A stretch of 64,000 bases of DNA from Pyrocephalus nanus (lineage: Eukaryota > Chordata > Aves > Passeriformes > Tyrannidae). This document shows, one piece after another, positions 33,174-46,180 of the stretch. Both the position numbers and the translations under genes were made by a program. The stretch's first letter is position 1, and each line of letters starts with the position of its first letter. Location of the stretch: NCBI GenBank assembly GCA_038380795.1, contig CM076267.1, forward strand, positions 10,275,501 to 10,339,500, written 5' to 3'. The notes under the pieces are model-generated. The model was not told where the DNA came from. It searched no databases and saw only the letters and a list, made by a program, of their open reading frames with translations.

Positions 33174-36100
33174 ACTATTGAACGTTTTGTATCTGCTTTG
33201 AAATACCACAGATACTTCTGACAAAGGACCGGGATTTTCAAAGGGATGTCCATTTGGGGAATCCAGTTTCTTAGCAACTGCAAGAGACCTCTTAAGGAGC
33301 AGAGATTTCAAGAACAGAAGCGATGAGCATGCTCTAAACCTTGCATCTTCTTAGGAGACTCCAGAAGGGGAATTTGAAAATATAAACCCTCAGAACGTCT
33401 GCTTTCACTGGCAAAAACTCATCCCCAGTGTCGTTTCAGACACATCCTTCTGGATCCCCTGTGCATCCTCCTCCTGCTCCAACTAAAGTAAGGTGTTATT
33501 GTCAGTGCTGCAAGCAGGTCCTGTTTACACTAAAATCAATCCTTCAGCATGCTTAGGAAGTTCAAACAAGCACTTGGCTGTAAATCTGAGGGGTTTATCC
33601 AGACAATGGTGGTAGCTGTTCGTGTGTGTAGGAAATGCTGCAGATTGACCTAACACTTCTTCTGAACGAGAGTTTTACTACGTCTCCTGTGTCAGTCACA
33701 AAAGTGATGGGCGGAAAGAATGTTCATTGTTATTAAAAAGGAAAGTCAGTTTCCAAAATGAGATATATCACACTCCATCCCTTCTCTGCCAAACATTCCT
33801 GTGTACCTAATGATTCTACTAGGAAAAGAGATTAAAGAGAATTGTGCAGATCAGATTATCAAATGACAAACTCTTTCAACCTGCAGTTCTGAAAGCGTAA
33901 CGTTCTGGCATCCCACACCACACCTCAGCTGCTGGAATATCAGGTACAGCCAAGGCTTGCTCAATCTACTGCTAGTAGGAATCAGGCTTTGCTCTGTGAG
34001 TTTCCTTTTACTGTTGCAGTGGAGATTTTCTATTTGTCCAAAACAGAGAGCAGTGCAGCTGAGCAGAACACAGGGAAGTTTTGTCCTTTTCACTTGCCCT
34101 GCTGAATGGACTGTCAGCAGTTCAGTCTATGTATCATGAATGCTAAAGTACTGGTTCAGACTGGAGTCCTCAATAGACCTGCTGTGGTACCAGGCAGCCT
34201 CCTAATTCCCACCGCTGCAAGAGCAGCACAGCACACAAAAAAAAATCCCCTCCCCCCAAAAATCCCAGACATCCTCCTTTCCCCCACATTTAACAACAGT
34301 TCTGCTCTGCATTTCTGCCTCCTCTTTCTGAATTGCTGAATGTACACCTGGGACAAGCTCAGTCGCATTTCAGTGCTGCACACTTTATCCCAGCTCTCCA
34401 CTGGGAAACAGCGATCACTTTAGGTGCCTCTTCAGGCAAATTCCTTTAGTAGTCTCCTGTTTTCCCCCCCTCCTCCCAGCTTTTTCTGATCTCTGAATAA
34501 TTTGTTCACACAGTACTGCTTCCTTTACCATTAGAAGCTATAAATCAAAACACAAGCACTGCAAGGTCTCACACTTTCAGAATCTATTAATTTTTGGTTT
34601 CTTTGGGAAATAAAAATCTGTGTGACAAGTATGAGGGAGTCACAACTACTCTTTTAACAGAGGATGATGGAAATGGAGTTTAACCCAAATTTCTACCAAA
34701 ACCAAATATTTTTTCCTCCATTACTTTAAAAACAGAGTAGTTCCCTGAACCTGGGCTCATTTTCTTCCTGCAGCCATCAGGTTTCAATTTGCAGATGGCT
34801 TCCCAGCGCAACCTGCCCATCTGCTGGGCTCCCTCCCTGTGATCACTCCCCAGCCTCCAGCACCCCTTGACCCCAGGACCAAAAAAATTGCATTACCATG
34901 AAAACTTTAGAAATTTGGTGTGTGTATCTGGCAGTTTGAGGAGGGCTCTCCCTGGGTCCCAGCATCTCCTGTCAGCTTGGCTATTTGTCACCACAGAGCA
35001 GCATGGAGTGACACTGTGGACAGGGATATCACCACCACAAGCCTGGCTCAGGGGACCTACAGTCAGGTTCATACAGCAGGACAAAATTACCATGGGGCAG
35101 GGAGGTGCTGAACCAAGAAGCAGAGGGATTCACTCCAGTAGCTGCTCAGCAAGAAAAATGCTTACTGTGCCCAAATTGGTTTTCCTGGTCTCCTGGACAA
35201 AATGTCCTTTTGCCATTAAATTACTCTCATGAGATCTTTACACTGACATGGCCACAGGAACAGCACAGCCTGTGGAGCCAAGGATTAGAGAATCCCCTAT
35301 CAGCTCTAGTCAAGAAATGAAAGAGCTGAGCCTGTCAGCACATTTTTATCTGTTAAAGGTTCTACCATTCTGGATCATCTCTACGATCTTTGTAGAGAGA
35401 AATTCTACCTGTGATTCAAAGGCAAGTGTTCATACTTCATCAGTGCACCTCACAAGCATTTCCACATGGCTTTGGATCTTATCTACCTAAAATCTGCAGT
35501 AAAAAGTTCAAATGAGTGACATGAACAGACAGAGGCTTGTTTAACATCAGCAGCCCTCAGAAACTGCCTGATAACTCCAAGTGCTCTTCAGAGGGATCAA
35601 CATCTATTTGAGTCCCTGAAGCACGTAACTCCTCCCTCTAAGAAAATCTGAAACCCAACAGCTATCCTCTGAGCCTTGCAGATGCACTAAGTGAAAACAA
35701 ACATGTACAACAGCACCAAACTATTATAGCAACATGATGTCACTACAGGCAACAAATGCCAGAGGTGAAGCTCAGTGTGATGCTGAAATAGCTTTTTCAT
35801 CATGGCCCTCATCCTAAAACTACAAAAATGCATCTTGCAGAGTCAGATCAGCAGCGAGTTATTTTGGCTTTCTACATTCTGTATCTCTGAGAAGAGAAGA
35901 AGGAAAGAGTTGCAAGTAATCAGAAATTTGTAAGTCGTGTTTCTTTGAAGATGGCTGTTATTCTGAGTTGCTTTACAGATGTCAGAATTATTTACTACAG
36001 AAGTTCCTTTCATTAAGAAAAGAATTTTTATAGCTGAATTTCACTAGTTGCAAATGAGCAAGACACCATTTAAAGCACCAAAAAAGGGCTTTCACCACTT

Positions 36101-39100
36101 CAGAGTATTGGGTTTTGTAACCACTTCTACAAGTCTGCAGAATTTATGGCTGAAGTGTGTTTGTATGATGTGATCCCAGATTCCAAGAAACAAGATTCCA
36201 AATAGTTCAAAGCTAAACAAGGGCTCACACAAATGATAAACTGTGAGGTTCTGTAGTGTCGTCTTGTTCCAGAAGCTTCTGAACATAAAGAGTGCAGCCA
36301 GAGTCGTTAGCAGCTGGCTGTCTCTTCCCAAGAACTCACTGGTGGTAACCACTGAGGTCCGTAGCCCCTGTTAGAGGATGCCAGCACAGCTGAATGCTCT
36401 ATTCATCATTTGTATGCCATTCACAACGACTACACACACACACAAACTTCAGAAGGCCAAAGGTTTAGCCAATCTGTGGAAACCGGGCAATTAGTGCAAG
36501 GTCTCCTGTTAAAAGCTGGTGTCCTCAGCTCAACACAGTTCACAACAGATCACTGAAAACAATTAGGGTTGTTAATGTACAAGGCACTAAAGACATTTAC
36601 AGTGTGAAGTCATTGGCACCCCGGCAAGATGTAGAGATTTTATACAAGAGGATACATAATGCAAGCACGCGTTATAAGCCTGCTCATTTAGAGTCTACCT
36701 GAAATGTCACCTTAGAATTCCCATTCATTTGAATAAAAATGGAAAAGGAGTCATATATCCTCTTCTGGTGGTGTATACTACAGTTCACTGGAGTTGTACA
36801 TTCAAACACAAGAAAGAGAGAAAGAAAAAAAGAGAGAGATATCCCTGTCCTCTTCTGCCACAGTTGTGGGGACACAAATGGCACAGTGGGCCTTGATGGG
36901 CTCTGAAGCCAAATGCAATGAAGCAACAGGAATAATGGGCCATGGAGATGGATTTCAAATTCAGGTCTCCTGTTCAATCCCTACTCTTTCTTCCCCTTTT
37001 AGAAGTGCTCTCTGTGCTGCCAATAGATGAGGTTTGATTCCTGTAGCCTTTTTCAGCCCTCTGCAATTTTTAATTAGGGTGGAAGGAGGTATTTCACCTC
37101 TAGCTTTGCAAATTCTGTTCCAAAGGGAAATTCAAACAAGGTTGGTTTTATTCTAGTTTTGAAAGAAAACAAATTCAGTAATGTCAAACTTTTTCATAAA
37201 ACAGACTTCGAAGTGTTGACTAACTGTCATCCTGATGCTTTAGTGAGCATTTAAAAGAGCAAATCTGAAACAGCTGAAATACCAGGAAAAATTAAATAGC
37301 AACTCTTGATCTAAGAAAAATATAAACTGATGGAGCAACCTGCGTTGGATGCAGAATTAAAATGCACATGGGAAATAAACTGGAATACCTCACTCAATTT
37401 TTGTTCATCGCAGGTCATCAAGCTAAAATGAGAAAAGCAAACTTACAGTGTTTTACTAACCAGAGTTATGGAATAGCAAGTGGTCTAGGACTGCTCCCAT
37501 AGCAGTTTGGAAAAATATGCATTTTTGAAAGACTGATTCTTCTGGCAAATTCATAATAGAGAATGGCCATAGATTGTAAAGGACAGACCACACACACGCG
37601 TTCTGGACAATCAGTGACCAGACACAAGCCTTTCCTCTGACTTCTTGATTTAAACTTAATGGTTACCAATATTTACTTAGACTGTAAATAAAGGTCATGA
37701 TTTGCTAATATTTCTCTGCTCCGCATGTGCTTAAACAATATGAAAATCAATGCACCACAAGGGCACAGTCATGGCCTTTTTTCAAACAGGAAGAGTTTCC
37801 TGAAACATGTTAGAAGAGAAAATCCCAACCCAGAGGAGCACAACAAACAAGAAGATCTTCAAAGAGTCCAAACTGAACCAGAGCTGAAATGCAAAACACA
37901 AAGGTATTTGCTGTCAAGGCTTGAAAAATACACTTTTGCGACTTGCCAGTGGTGACTTGGTGACTTTGGCTGGTACCAACATGTCCCAAAGTCATCACAC
38001 ATTTCCACACTGTTTTGATTCCACCTTTAAAATAACCACCAAAATTGCCAGAAGCCCAAAGCAGAACCTTCCAGATGGACACGAATTTAGAGGTTTGTCA
38101 CCTTTTCTCCTCTATCACATGAAATATATCCACTGACTTGCACAGTCTGGCTTTGACAGAAGCTTTATTCTGTAATCACTCTAGGAAAGCAGAAGGCACC
38201 CTGCAATGCCCACCCCACCCCACCCAGCCTTTTCTTTCTTTGTTCCCTTCAGTGGCAATGGCAGGAAGGAATTTCATACAGCACTGAGGAGGAACAATCC
38301 AGTTAATAACACTGCTGGAAATTCGTACATCTGGGACAAAAGCAAGCTTCAGCCTGACAGCTGTTTGAAACATTCAGATAGTCTCATTCTGTTGAACAAG
38401 ATTTCCCCAGTACAAATTCGAGATGACTCAGACAAATTTTATTCAATTTTACAAACATGGGACATAACACTTGCTTGTGAAAAACCTTCAAGGTAATTTT
38501 CAGAGACGTGAAGATCTCTGGAGGTTTAAAGATCTTCAACTAACTCCTGGTTAGAAGAGAGCACATCTGAGCAATGCCAGTGCCCTGAAAGCAGAGGACA
38601 GAGCCTGGCCCTGGTGCTCTCCTCCGTGCCCAGCTCCACGAGGCCCGGCAGCACACCCTGCTAACAACTGCTGTCTCAGGATCCAGAAGGCAAACCAGAG
38701 GAAGCCCTCAGTCATCCACCAAAGCCATCACACCTATGTGAGCCCCTGCCATCCCAAGGAGTTCCTGTACCCGCAGAAATTAGGTGTATCCACTAGCAGA
38801 TCCTTGTCCTCAGCACTAATAACTGTGGTGTGTACAATCTGCTGCCCAAGAAAAACTCTTCTGTTTACAGTATGAATAATTATAAACCAATAATTTTCTC
38901 TTTTCCACTAATTAGACCCACTTCTTGTTCCTACTTACTTTTGGCTCTGCCTGCCCAACATTTTGAGCATTACCTGCACCCTGAGAGAGGGCAAAGGCAC
39001 TGCCCATTCCTACTCACAAGCATCCCAGTAAAACTTCTAGTGCTGCAAACCACTCTATACTTCCTTTTAATGACAGTCAACAAAGAGACATCTCCAAACA

Positions 39101-39356
39101 CCTTCCATCTGTCCCATCAGCAGAAATGATGCTTTTAAGGGAGGTTTCCTCCCTCTTCTCTAGACAAGAAGGATGGATCAGATCAAACCAAGCTATTTCA
39201 GCACAGGGGAGGAAGTGGGCAGAAGGCAAATGTGAAGGCATACAGGGAAAATACACACACAACCAGTATTCGACTGCAGGGACCTATAATCAGGCAGTTG
39301 AAGACATCCAGTTTTTTTTAACCTTTTGTTCATTGTTTTAGTAATTTTATCTCTCG

Positions 39357-39518
39357 ATGACAGATGAGGCGGATATTGCTAGGAAACTAAATGATTTCTT
39401 TGACTCAGTGTTCTGTGGGGAGAATGAGGGAAACATGCCAAAAATGGAGGGAAATTTCCCGGGGGCAGAAAATGAAAAATTAATGAAATGCGAGGCAACG
39501 CGCAAGTATGTCAAATGA
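39357..39518 (+). mobile_element. probable CR1/L2-type LINE scrap (linker between endonuclease and reverse transcriptase)
   Basis: Seen: a 53-codon open frame beginning MTDEADIARKLNDFFDSVF. Family knowledge: CR1-clade LINE ORF2 proteins carry, just before the reverse transcriptase, a linker of the form LTDD.EKAE.LNDFFASVF. The spacing and the NDFF.SVF core match. The rest of the frame does not follow the family and no KSPGPDG motif appears downstream, so only a short relic remains. The upstream reading frame is open for only a few codons. A chance resemblance is possible. Confidence 0.45.
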
Positions 39519-39519
39519 A

Positions 39520-42500
39520 CCAAGAAAGGGATAAGAACAATTAAAATCAAACAGTGCTCGGGAGAGGTTGGGAGGATCAGCAAGGCAGGAGCAATGGTCT
39601 GAAGAATCTGTGTGGAGGAAGGCCTTTAACTCCCTGTGAGGAGCCGATGAGAGATGGGGAGAGCTCAGGTTCAGGACAGTGAGTGAGGAACACCAGGCTC
39701 CCTGAGCCCGGTCTTAGCACTGGGAAAAGTTACTGGCAGCAGCTTGAAAAAAGGGTGACACACATTGACAGGAAGGATGTCAGAGTGGACAGGCTTCTTT
39801 TTTTCCCTGGAGCAAGATGGCAACGAGGACAGACCCAGGATGAATAAGCCAATCTTGTTGGCTTAATTTTCAGCAGTCAAGTACCTTCTCTATAATGACA
39901 GCAAGTGGAGAAAACACTGTAGATATGTGGTAACTTAGCAGGTAGGGGAAAAGTAACATGTGGGCTAATTTTCCTTGTTGTACATAGAGCTGTATACATA
40001 TTATTTTATATAGAGGTGTTCTGCACCCAGGATCTGATTATTGAAAGGCTGTGTCAGCAGCAAGTCCGGATTTGCTGCTCCCACCTTGCGGCTGCTCAGC
40101 CACCTATGAGCTGTTTGGCAGAGCAGTCAACAGCTCAGCATCCCAGTCTCTGACCTGATCACAGCTTGGGGCTGCCAAACTGACTCTGTGCACTGATCCT
40201 GCAGCGTCCCTGGGTTTGTGACTGGAGTCCTTGCTTGGAAACAGCTCTGTCTTGGTGGGGGACAGCAAGAAGGCCATGGATTTAGTTCTAAACTCCAGAA
40301 GGCACTTGGGCATATGGCTATGCTACTTTGGGACAGGGCTGTTTTCCTGGATTAGTGTGTGACACTTCAGCTTGCTAATAATAAAACAGGGGAAGATTGG
40401 ATGCAGAAACACAAAGAAATGAGAAAATAGGTCGATCACTCACTTCTGAAAACAGAAAAGGGATAATGCTGGAAAACAAAGAGTTGAAACGAAAAGCTAC
40501 CTTGATGGTGGTGCAGGGTGTTGACCAAGGAGGCATCACCAATGACAGAAGAAAAAAATCAAACAGGCCAATGATGGAGAACAGACAGCACCGCCTTTAC
40601 AAAAAGGAGAAAAGGGCTTCTTGTGGACCATATCCCAGAGACCAACATGTTTTGCAGGGCACAGTTGTAGCCTCCAGTCTTTTAATTCTCTTTTATAAGG
40701 ATTAATTTTCTAACAAGGGTATTTGCCAGCAGGTCACGTGGTGAGCACAGAATATCTGCTGGTATCAACTAGGTTGTGTTCCCCTACCAAAGCAAGCAGC
40801 ATTTCTGTTTTACGGAAGCAGAGTGAGGAGAACTGTCAGATGGTGAGAGAGGTGCCAAGACTTCCTTGATGGAAGGTGATAGACAGGTCTCACACTTCCA
40901 TACCAACTGTTTCAAAGCCTGATTTTTCAATCACTTTTAATAATTTCTCTGGATCCAAAATAAATGTGGACAGATGACATGATACACAGACAAAACCTGA
41001 CTCTCCCAGTGGGAGGAGGAATATTCCCATGGTTTGTATGAACTCAACTTTTAAAGCCAAAGAAAGTAACATTTTTCCTATATGCAGCCATTACATTTCC
41101 TTTCTGTGCATCTCCTCCTCCCTGTAAAAGAAAAACACTCACGACTAAGTGAGATCCAATATATATAATTATGTATGTATATAAAGTGTGATGCTGGAAG
41201 AAACCTGCTGCCAGAAACCCTGGATGCTTCGGGACCAAAGCCGTGCTGAAATCCACTGGAGCCCTTCATTCACAGCCTGGTGGGCATCTTCCAAAACCCT
41301 GCACAAAGCTGTACCCCTCATGGATTTTACATCAGCAATGGCAAGCGTGTGTAACAGTCCCATTCCTACCAAACTGACTGGCAGGAGTTTCTCCCCATTG
41401 AGTGTTTCACCAGTTCAGCAAGAATAAACATTTTGTAACTGGCTGTCCACTGACAGTGTGGGGGTAAAATGTTGCTCCCCAAACCCAGGCCAGGCAAGAG
41501 GAGCTGTCAAAGGGAGCCAACATCAGGCAGCAAAGGCTCGAGGTGGAAAGCTGAGTGCCAGATTTTGACTTCAGGTACATCTGTGCAGCCCTGCGAGTCC
41601 CTGGGTCTGGAGGGGGATTTGTGCAGGTGTAGCCAACACTTTCACTGCATTTATTGCAGCATCAGGTTTAAAGCGCTGGTGCAATGGCACAATGTTGATC
41701 GATGACATCACAGCCTGGATTTGCTTTCGGATCTACAGCTGTTCATCTGAGTTTTTGGCTGCCACCTCCATGAGCTAAGGTTTTCATTGGGCTCTTTGTT
41801 TGGTACTGGCTGGATCCTCAGCAGCTGAAGTCAACAGCTGTAACTTCACATTGCTGCAGCGAAGCCCTGGGAGCCGCTGTGATTTTTCCCAGCTGAGGAT
41901 CCGGCCTACAGAAGGAAAGAGATCACATCATAGGGAAAAAGCTTCCCTGAGGAGCAGGACTGAGGAGCCATCGAGTCTGCCATCTGGCTTTGCAGCACAA
42001 GGGGCTGACACACTTTTAACAGGAGGAGAGGAAGGAAAGACTCCAGTGAGCTGCTACCTGGCTGTGCAACTCAGCACTGCATTTGGGTTGGGACATAAAC
42101 CCCTGCATGGGATCTTCTCCTTCTCAACCTTTTAGCTTTTCTCAAAAATCCAACACAAAGTAATGACCGGAGGAGGCTGTGAACTACTTGGTAAGTAACA
42201 TCACAGGCAGAGATGAACCTCAAGGTTCTTTGAGCAAGACTACTCTGGACAGCCAGCATGACACCTCTCATCCATATGGGCATGGACCAGCCCCAGTGTG
42301 TGGTTTTGCTGTCGTCTCACTCTGTTGCTTCGTGGGGAGAGGAAACCTTGTGCAGGGGATGGCTGCCAGGCTCTTGGGGAAGAAGTGTCACCAAAATTCA
42401 TGAGTGAACCCATCCTTTTGCATAAGAGAGCGAGAAAAGTTCCTGCTATTCAGGACTCTTTTAACATGTGGAAGAAGGTGCACAACACACATTGTATCCC

Positions 42501-44790
42501 TGGGCCCCTTTTCTGCATTTGCACAGTAGATCTCACATTACCCTGTGTGCACCCCAACCCTGGGGTGTTCCACAGCCTCTGTGTGGTCCTGATGTCCCTT
42601 GCAGATTAACATTAAAGGCAAGCCTCTGAAAAAAACTCAGGAAGTGGCTGGTTCATCAACAGGCACATTCCCAAGCAAGCCCCTGACCCTCACTGTGCAG
42701 CTTGTAATTACAGAGAAAGCCAAAAGAATTTAATTTTCATAAGAGGTGTGTGTGGCTAGCAATCACTGAATTAATATTTCAGCTTGTCAGAGCATCTCCT
42801 TGTGAGAAGATCCCAATATTATGAGGTTAAGAAAATCTAATGTGAAGCTGAGCCACAACATAAAAGCCATGCTATCTGTCAAAGTCATCAGCAGCCTTGT
42901 CCATGGGATTTAGCAGTCAAACCCCCAGCCTGTCAGCTCTGTCTCCCACAGCAGGTAACGCATTTAGCAGCAAAACTCTTTCACAAGAGCCAAAAAATTG
43001 ACCATAGAACTGAACTTTGGATTTTAGATTCTCCTTTCTTTTATGGTGATGAACATGTAATAAAGGGGGGGGGGGGGGGAAGCTGTAAAGCAACTGAAAA
43101 ACAGATGTAAGTATTTCTGAATTAGATTGGAAGCTTTTCCTGCTGGAGGACTCACACACCTGATCTGCAGCACTTCCAGGACTGTATCTCTAAAACAAAT
43201 TCCTAACATAACAAGTAGGTTAGAAACTTCTACAGTGTAGTAGCTGACCTTGATAATCATTGATCAGAAAGCACTTTAGGATGGAGCAATCCCCTTGCAA
43301 TCCCTGTGTAAAAGCTTTTTTAGAGCTCCTGCCATTGCTGAAATGGTGGGGCTGGTATGGTTAGAAGGAAACAGCACTTGTGCTCAACCTCTATGTTCCC
43401 CTGGAGGAAACAACAGTGGAGTCTAAAATCAAAAATTTGAATTAACCAAGTCCAGGAAAGCTCTAACAGGGGAATTCAAAATGGCCAAAACCGAGTGAAA
43501 AAATGCTTCCTGAGCAGCTGCATTCACCGCTGAGCCGCAGGTCACAAGACAGCACTGCCCTGAGCTGAGCGGGGGTGAGCAGCAAACAGGTTTGCTCTGG
43601 TGACAGCACTAAGAGTGCCTGGGTTGCATCGTGACTTGCCCCTGCCTAACTGAGCCCGTAGAGTCACCTCAAACTGCAGAGCTGAGCCTGAAATCCTCCC
43701 ATGCCCCACTACAGTCAGTCCAAAAACACAAACCCCACAGGTACATCACATGCAATGGCACAGACGCAATCCCAAGCTGCTCCAGGAGCTGGTGTCCTGC
43801 CTCCCCACCCTGCACGCTCCCAGTGCTGAATGCACCAGCAGCACGGCCTGGAGGGTTTCTTTGCTGGCTGAGGAATCGCTACAAGCAAAGAAATATTTGA
43901 CCTTTCTATCTGAAGGAGCTGATGAAGTAGCCCTTTAAACCTGCCTCAATTGGGCTGTGTTAAAAGGGAGAGCCTTCATTCTCTGCAGTAAATCTGTAAT
44001 TCAGCCGGCGTGCTGAACAGCAGGGTAAGGGGGGCATCTGACACTGAACAGATGTCAGATTTTATCTTTTTTTTTTTCCTCTCCTCCTAGTCTAGACAGA
44101 GGGTCTCACATCCTCCCACCTGGGGACACATCTGCTTGATCAGGATCGTGGAAATGAGCAGTGATGCCCCTTGTGTGGATCACTTGGAGAGATCCAGCCT
44201 CTCAGGGGAATGCCAGCGTCACTGGGAGGTGGCGATGACACCGCACCACAGGCTGGAGGTGGGATGCAGAGGCAAGGGTGAGCTGGTCGGCTCTACCATT
44301 CAAACCAACTGACAAAACCAGTGGCAAAGCACAGGAATGTTCAGTGGTGGAGGATGAATGCTTGCCCCTATGCCACGGTACAGGCAGCTGAGTGTATCCT
44401 GTACCAGACTCCCCAGGCAGCAGCTGGGAGCCCACTAATGAAGACAGGGACAAAACAAGCCACAAATCTCCCCCACCTGCTCAGTCTTTGAGACATTGGA
44501 GACATTGTCCTAAAATTCTTTGCTCTTCGCAGTGTTTGCAGGTCACCTCTTTGATAAACTAGTTTCCAGCTAAAGTATTAATGAGGAGTGAGGCACTTGT
44601 GTGCTCCCACAGCAGGGGAAGCCCCTGGGCCCGTGTCACTTCCCGCTGATGGGCTGGGTGTCCCAGATCTCCGCCAGCATCCCCTGCTCAGCATCCTGGG
44701 AGCACAAACATTGCACCCTCAAGCTTAACAGTAGGATCTTGTTTAAGGTGTTTAAGATAAGTGGGTCACCTACCAAGGCTGCACAAATGG
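39520..44790. other. intronic stretch, no gene seen; G15 run
   Basis: The stretch from 39520 to 40700 has an unusual texture: A/G-rich with several CpG and an AATAAAA at 40375-40381. It could be the eroded remainder of a longer mobile element attached to the LINE scrap, but I recognise no family. A (TA)-rich block lies at 41158-41182 and G15 at 43065-43079. No exon recognised. Confidence 0.4.
43065..43079. repeat. G15 homopolymer
   Basis: Fifteen uninterrupted G bases on the plus strand, C15 on the KALRN sense strand. Confidence 0.93.
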
Positions 44791-44802
44791 TGTTTCCAGA
44801 AG

Positions 44803-44905
44803 GGTATTGTTATTTATACAGCACCGCAGGGGACTCTGGAGGTTCAAAGACAAATAAATCGTGGCAAACTCCTTCCCCGAGGGCCTTTGCAATGTGCAAC
44901 TCAAA
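44803..44905. mobile_element. possible ancient SINE/LINE-tail repeat
   Basis: GTATTGTTATTTATACAGCA, then CAAAGACAAATAAA, then AAACTCCTTCCCCGAGGGCC. This follows the order of an old amniote repeat that I remember as TTATTTATACAGCACC...GACAAATAA...AGTCCCTGCCCCAAGGAGC. It is short and diverged, and I cannot assign the family with confidence. Confidence 0.35.
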
Positions 44906-45519
44906 CCCTCTGGGATGTTCAGTTCCTCCTGCGAGGTGATAAGTGCTATCAACTCCCACTGGCTTTAATAGACATGAGGATGCTCAACACCTTGAGAGAC
45001 AGCACTTTCAAATTACTTTCATCTCCAGCAGTATGGCCACTTACACAGTTTTAGCATAATGAAGTAGCAAGTGACAGCCACACTTAAGAAGAGTGTTCTG
45101 CAAAGGACAGGTGGAGGACAGGACCACCTAGATTTTCATCTCTAGCTTCTACACCACAGAGTTTTGCTGGTAGGAGATGACGTCTCTGAGAGGTTGGACA
45201 GAAAAGTGAGCTCGTAGGAGAGCAAAAACATCACAACCAAAGCTGACCTTCAGCACTGGCTGGGGCAAGACACTGCTCTAAACTGCTTCTGGGATATTCC
45301 TCTGTTTTGGGGTTATGGATGTTTTTTTAGCATTTCTATTTCTGTGGTTTCATAAATGTTAGCTGAGTAAAAGTAAATTGTCTACAGCAGAAAAACTCCT
45401 TTCCTAACTAGTAAGTGATCCAGATGGAAGAGATGCAGGGGTGTCCTAGATCTTCAGACTATAAATCTGATTCAGCTGCTGCCTCCAAGCCAATCTTTTA
45501 ATTAAATTTGCTCCTTTTA

Positions 45520-45695
45520 TAAGTGGTTTTGTTCTTTGGTTTTTTTGTTGTTGTTTGTTTGAGGGGGTTGAGGTCGGTGTTTTTTGTTGGTTTGGGGTTT
45601 TGTTTGTTTGTTTGTGGGGTTTTGTTTGGTTTATGTTGTTGTTGGGTTTGGGGGTTGTTGGAGGGAGATTTTTGGTTTGTTGGGGTTTTTTTCCC
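45520..45695 (+). repeat. G/T-rich low-complexity block
   Basis: About 175 bp almost devoid of A and C on the plus strand, built from TTTG, GTTT and G3-G5 runs (GGGTTTGGGGGTTGTTGGAG). The three overlapping frames of 70-75 codons (Val, Gly, Phe, Leu, Cys, Trp) and the Pro/Asn/Lys/Thr-rich frame on the other strand are products of this composition and are not genes. Confidence 0.88.
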
Positions 45696-45728
45696 ATGGA
45701 TCTTGCAGCAATGGGCTTGGCTTCTTCT

Positions 45729-45742
45729 CCCCCCCCCCCCCC
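45729..45742. repeat. C14 homopolymer
   Basis: Fourteen uninterrupted C bases just beyond the G/T-rich block; G14 on the sense strand. Confidence 0.92.
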
Positions 45743-46109
45743 ATCTTTAAATCTCCAGGTAATTTAAGCTGTTTCCCCCATGTAATCCTTGCTCAGGGTG
45801 TGCTATAATTCCATAAAAATTTCAACACACAGAGAGACAGGTCAATCCTTAAAATTAAGCTGATCTTGCAGGAGTTGTAATATTTGAGACAGATAGTCAA
45901 TGCAATATTTATGTGCTCTATTTATTAACACCTTTGATGACTAATGGTGAAGGTTATTTGTGTTTGCTGGGGTTTTTTTAATCAAGTTACCTGTATTTAT
46001 AGACATGAACAGACTATGATGCTCTTCTGCCAAGAGGCACAGAAACAACCCTTCAAATCCCTAAGAAAAACAAGGACATTCCAGTATGTGCAGGAGGGAA
46101 AATACCATT

Positions 46110-46180
46110 CACCTGTTTAGCACTTTTAATTGGGAGAGTTCAAAGTGCTTTGAAGAGATCAAGGAAGGGGAAGAGGCAAT
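46110..46180 (-). mobile_element. possible MIR tail fragment
   Basis: CCTGTTTAGCACTTTTAATT followed by TTCAAAGTGCTTTG resembles the reverse complement of a MIR-type tail, where a TTTAGCACTTTTCAT block is followed by CAAAGCGCTTTACAAA. It is short and weak, and the continuation into the MIR core is not convincing. Confidence 0.3.

Larger units (their letters stand above)
21110..39340. other. long intronic stretch, no gene seen; minor repeats and enhancer-like patches
   Basis: Eighteen kilobases without a recognisable exon. It holds a 29-bp imperfect duplication (27177-27230), a 13-bp perfect one (32128-32153), an A/C-rich tract (33090-33173), a short CA repeat near 36430-36442, and homeodomain-core patches near 22140-22400, 25895-26160 and 30860-31010. 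Frames of up to 160 codons occur on both strands, but none resembles a known family. Confidence 0.5.

Noticed and set aside
39520..40400. Possible LTR element with AATAAAA at 40375
   Set aside because: No TG...CA ends, no paired repeat, no primer-binding site and no retroviral protein motif could be identified, so I do not call one.
45446..45808. Proline/asparagine-rich and valine/glycine-rich frames on both strands
   Set aside because: They are translations of a G/T low-complexity block.
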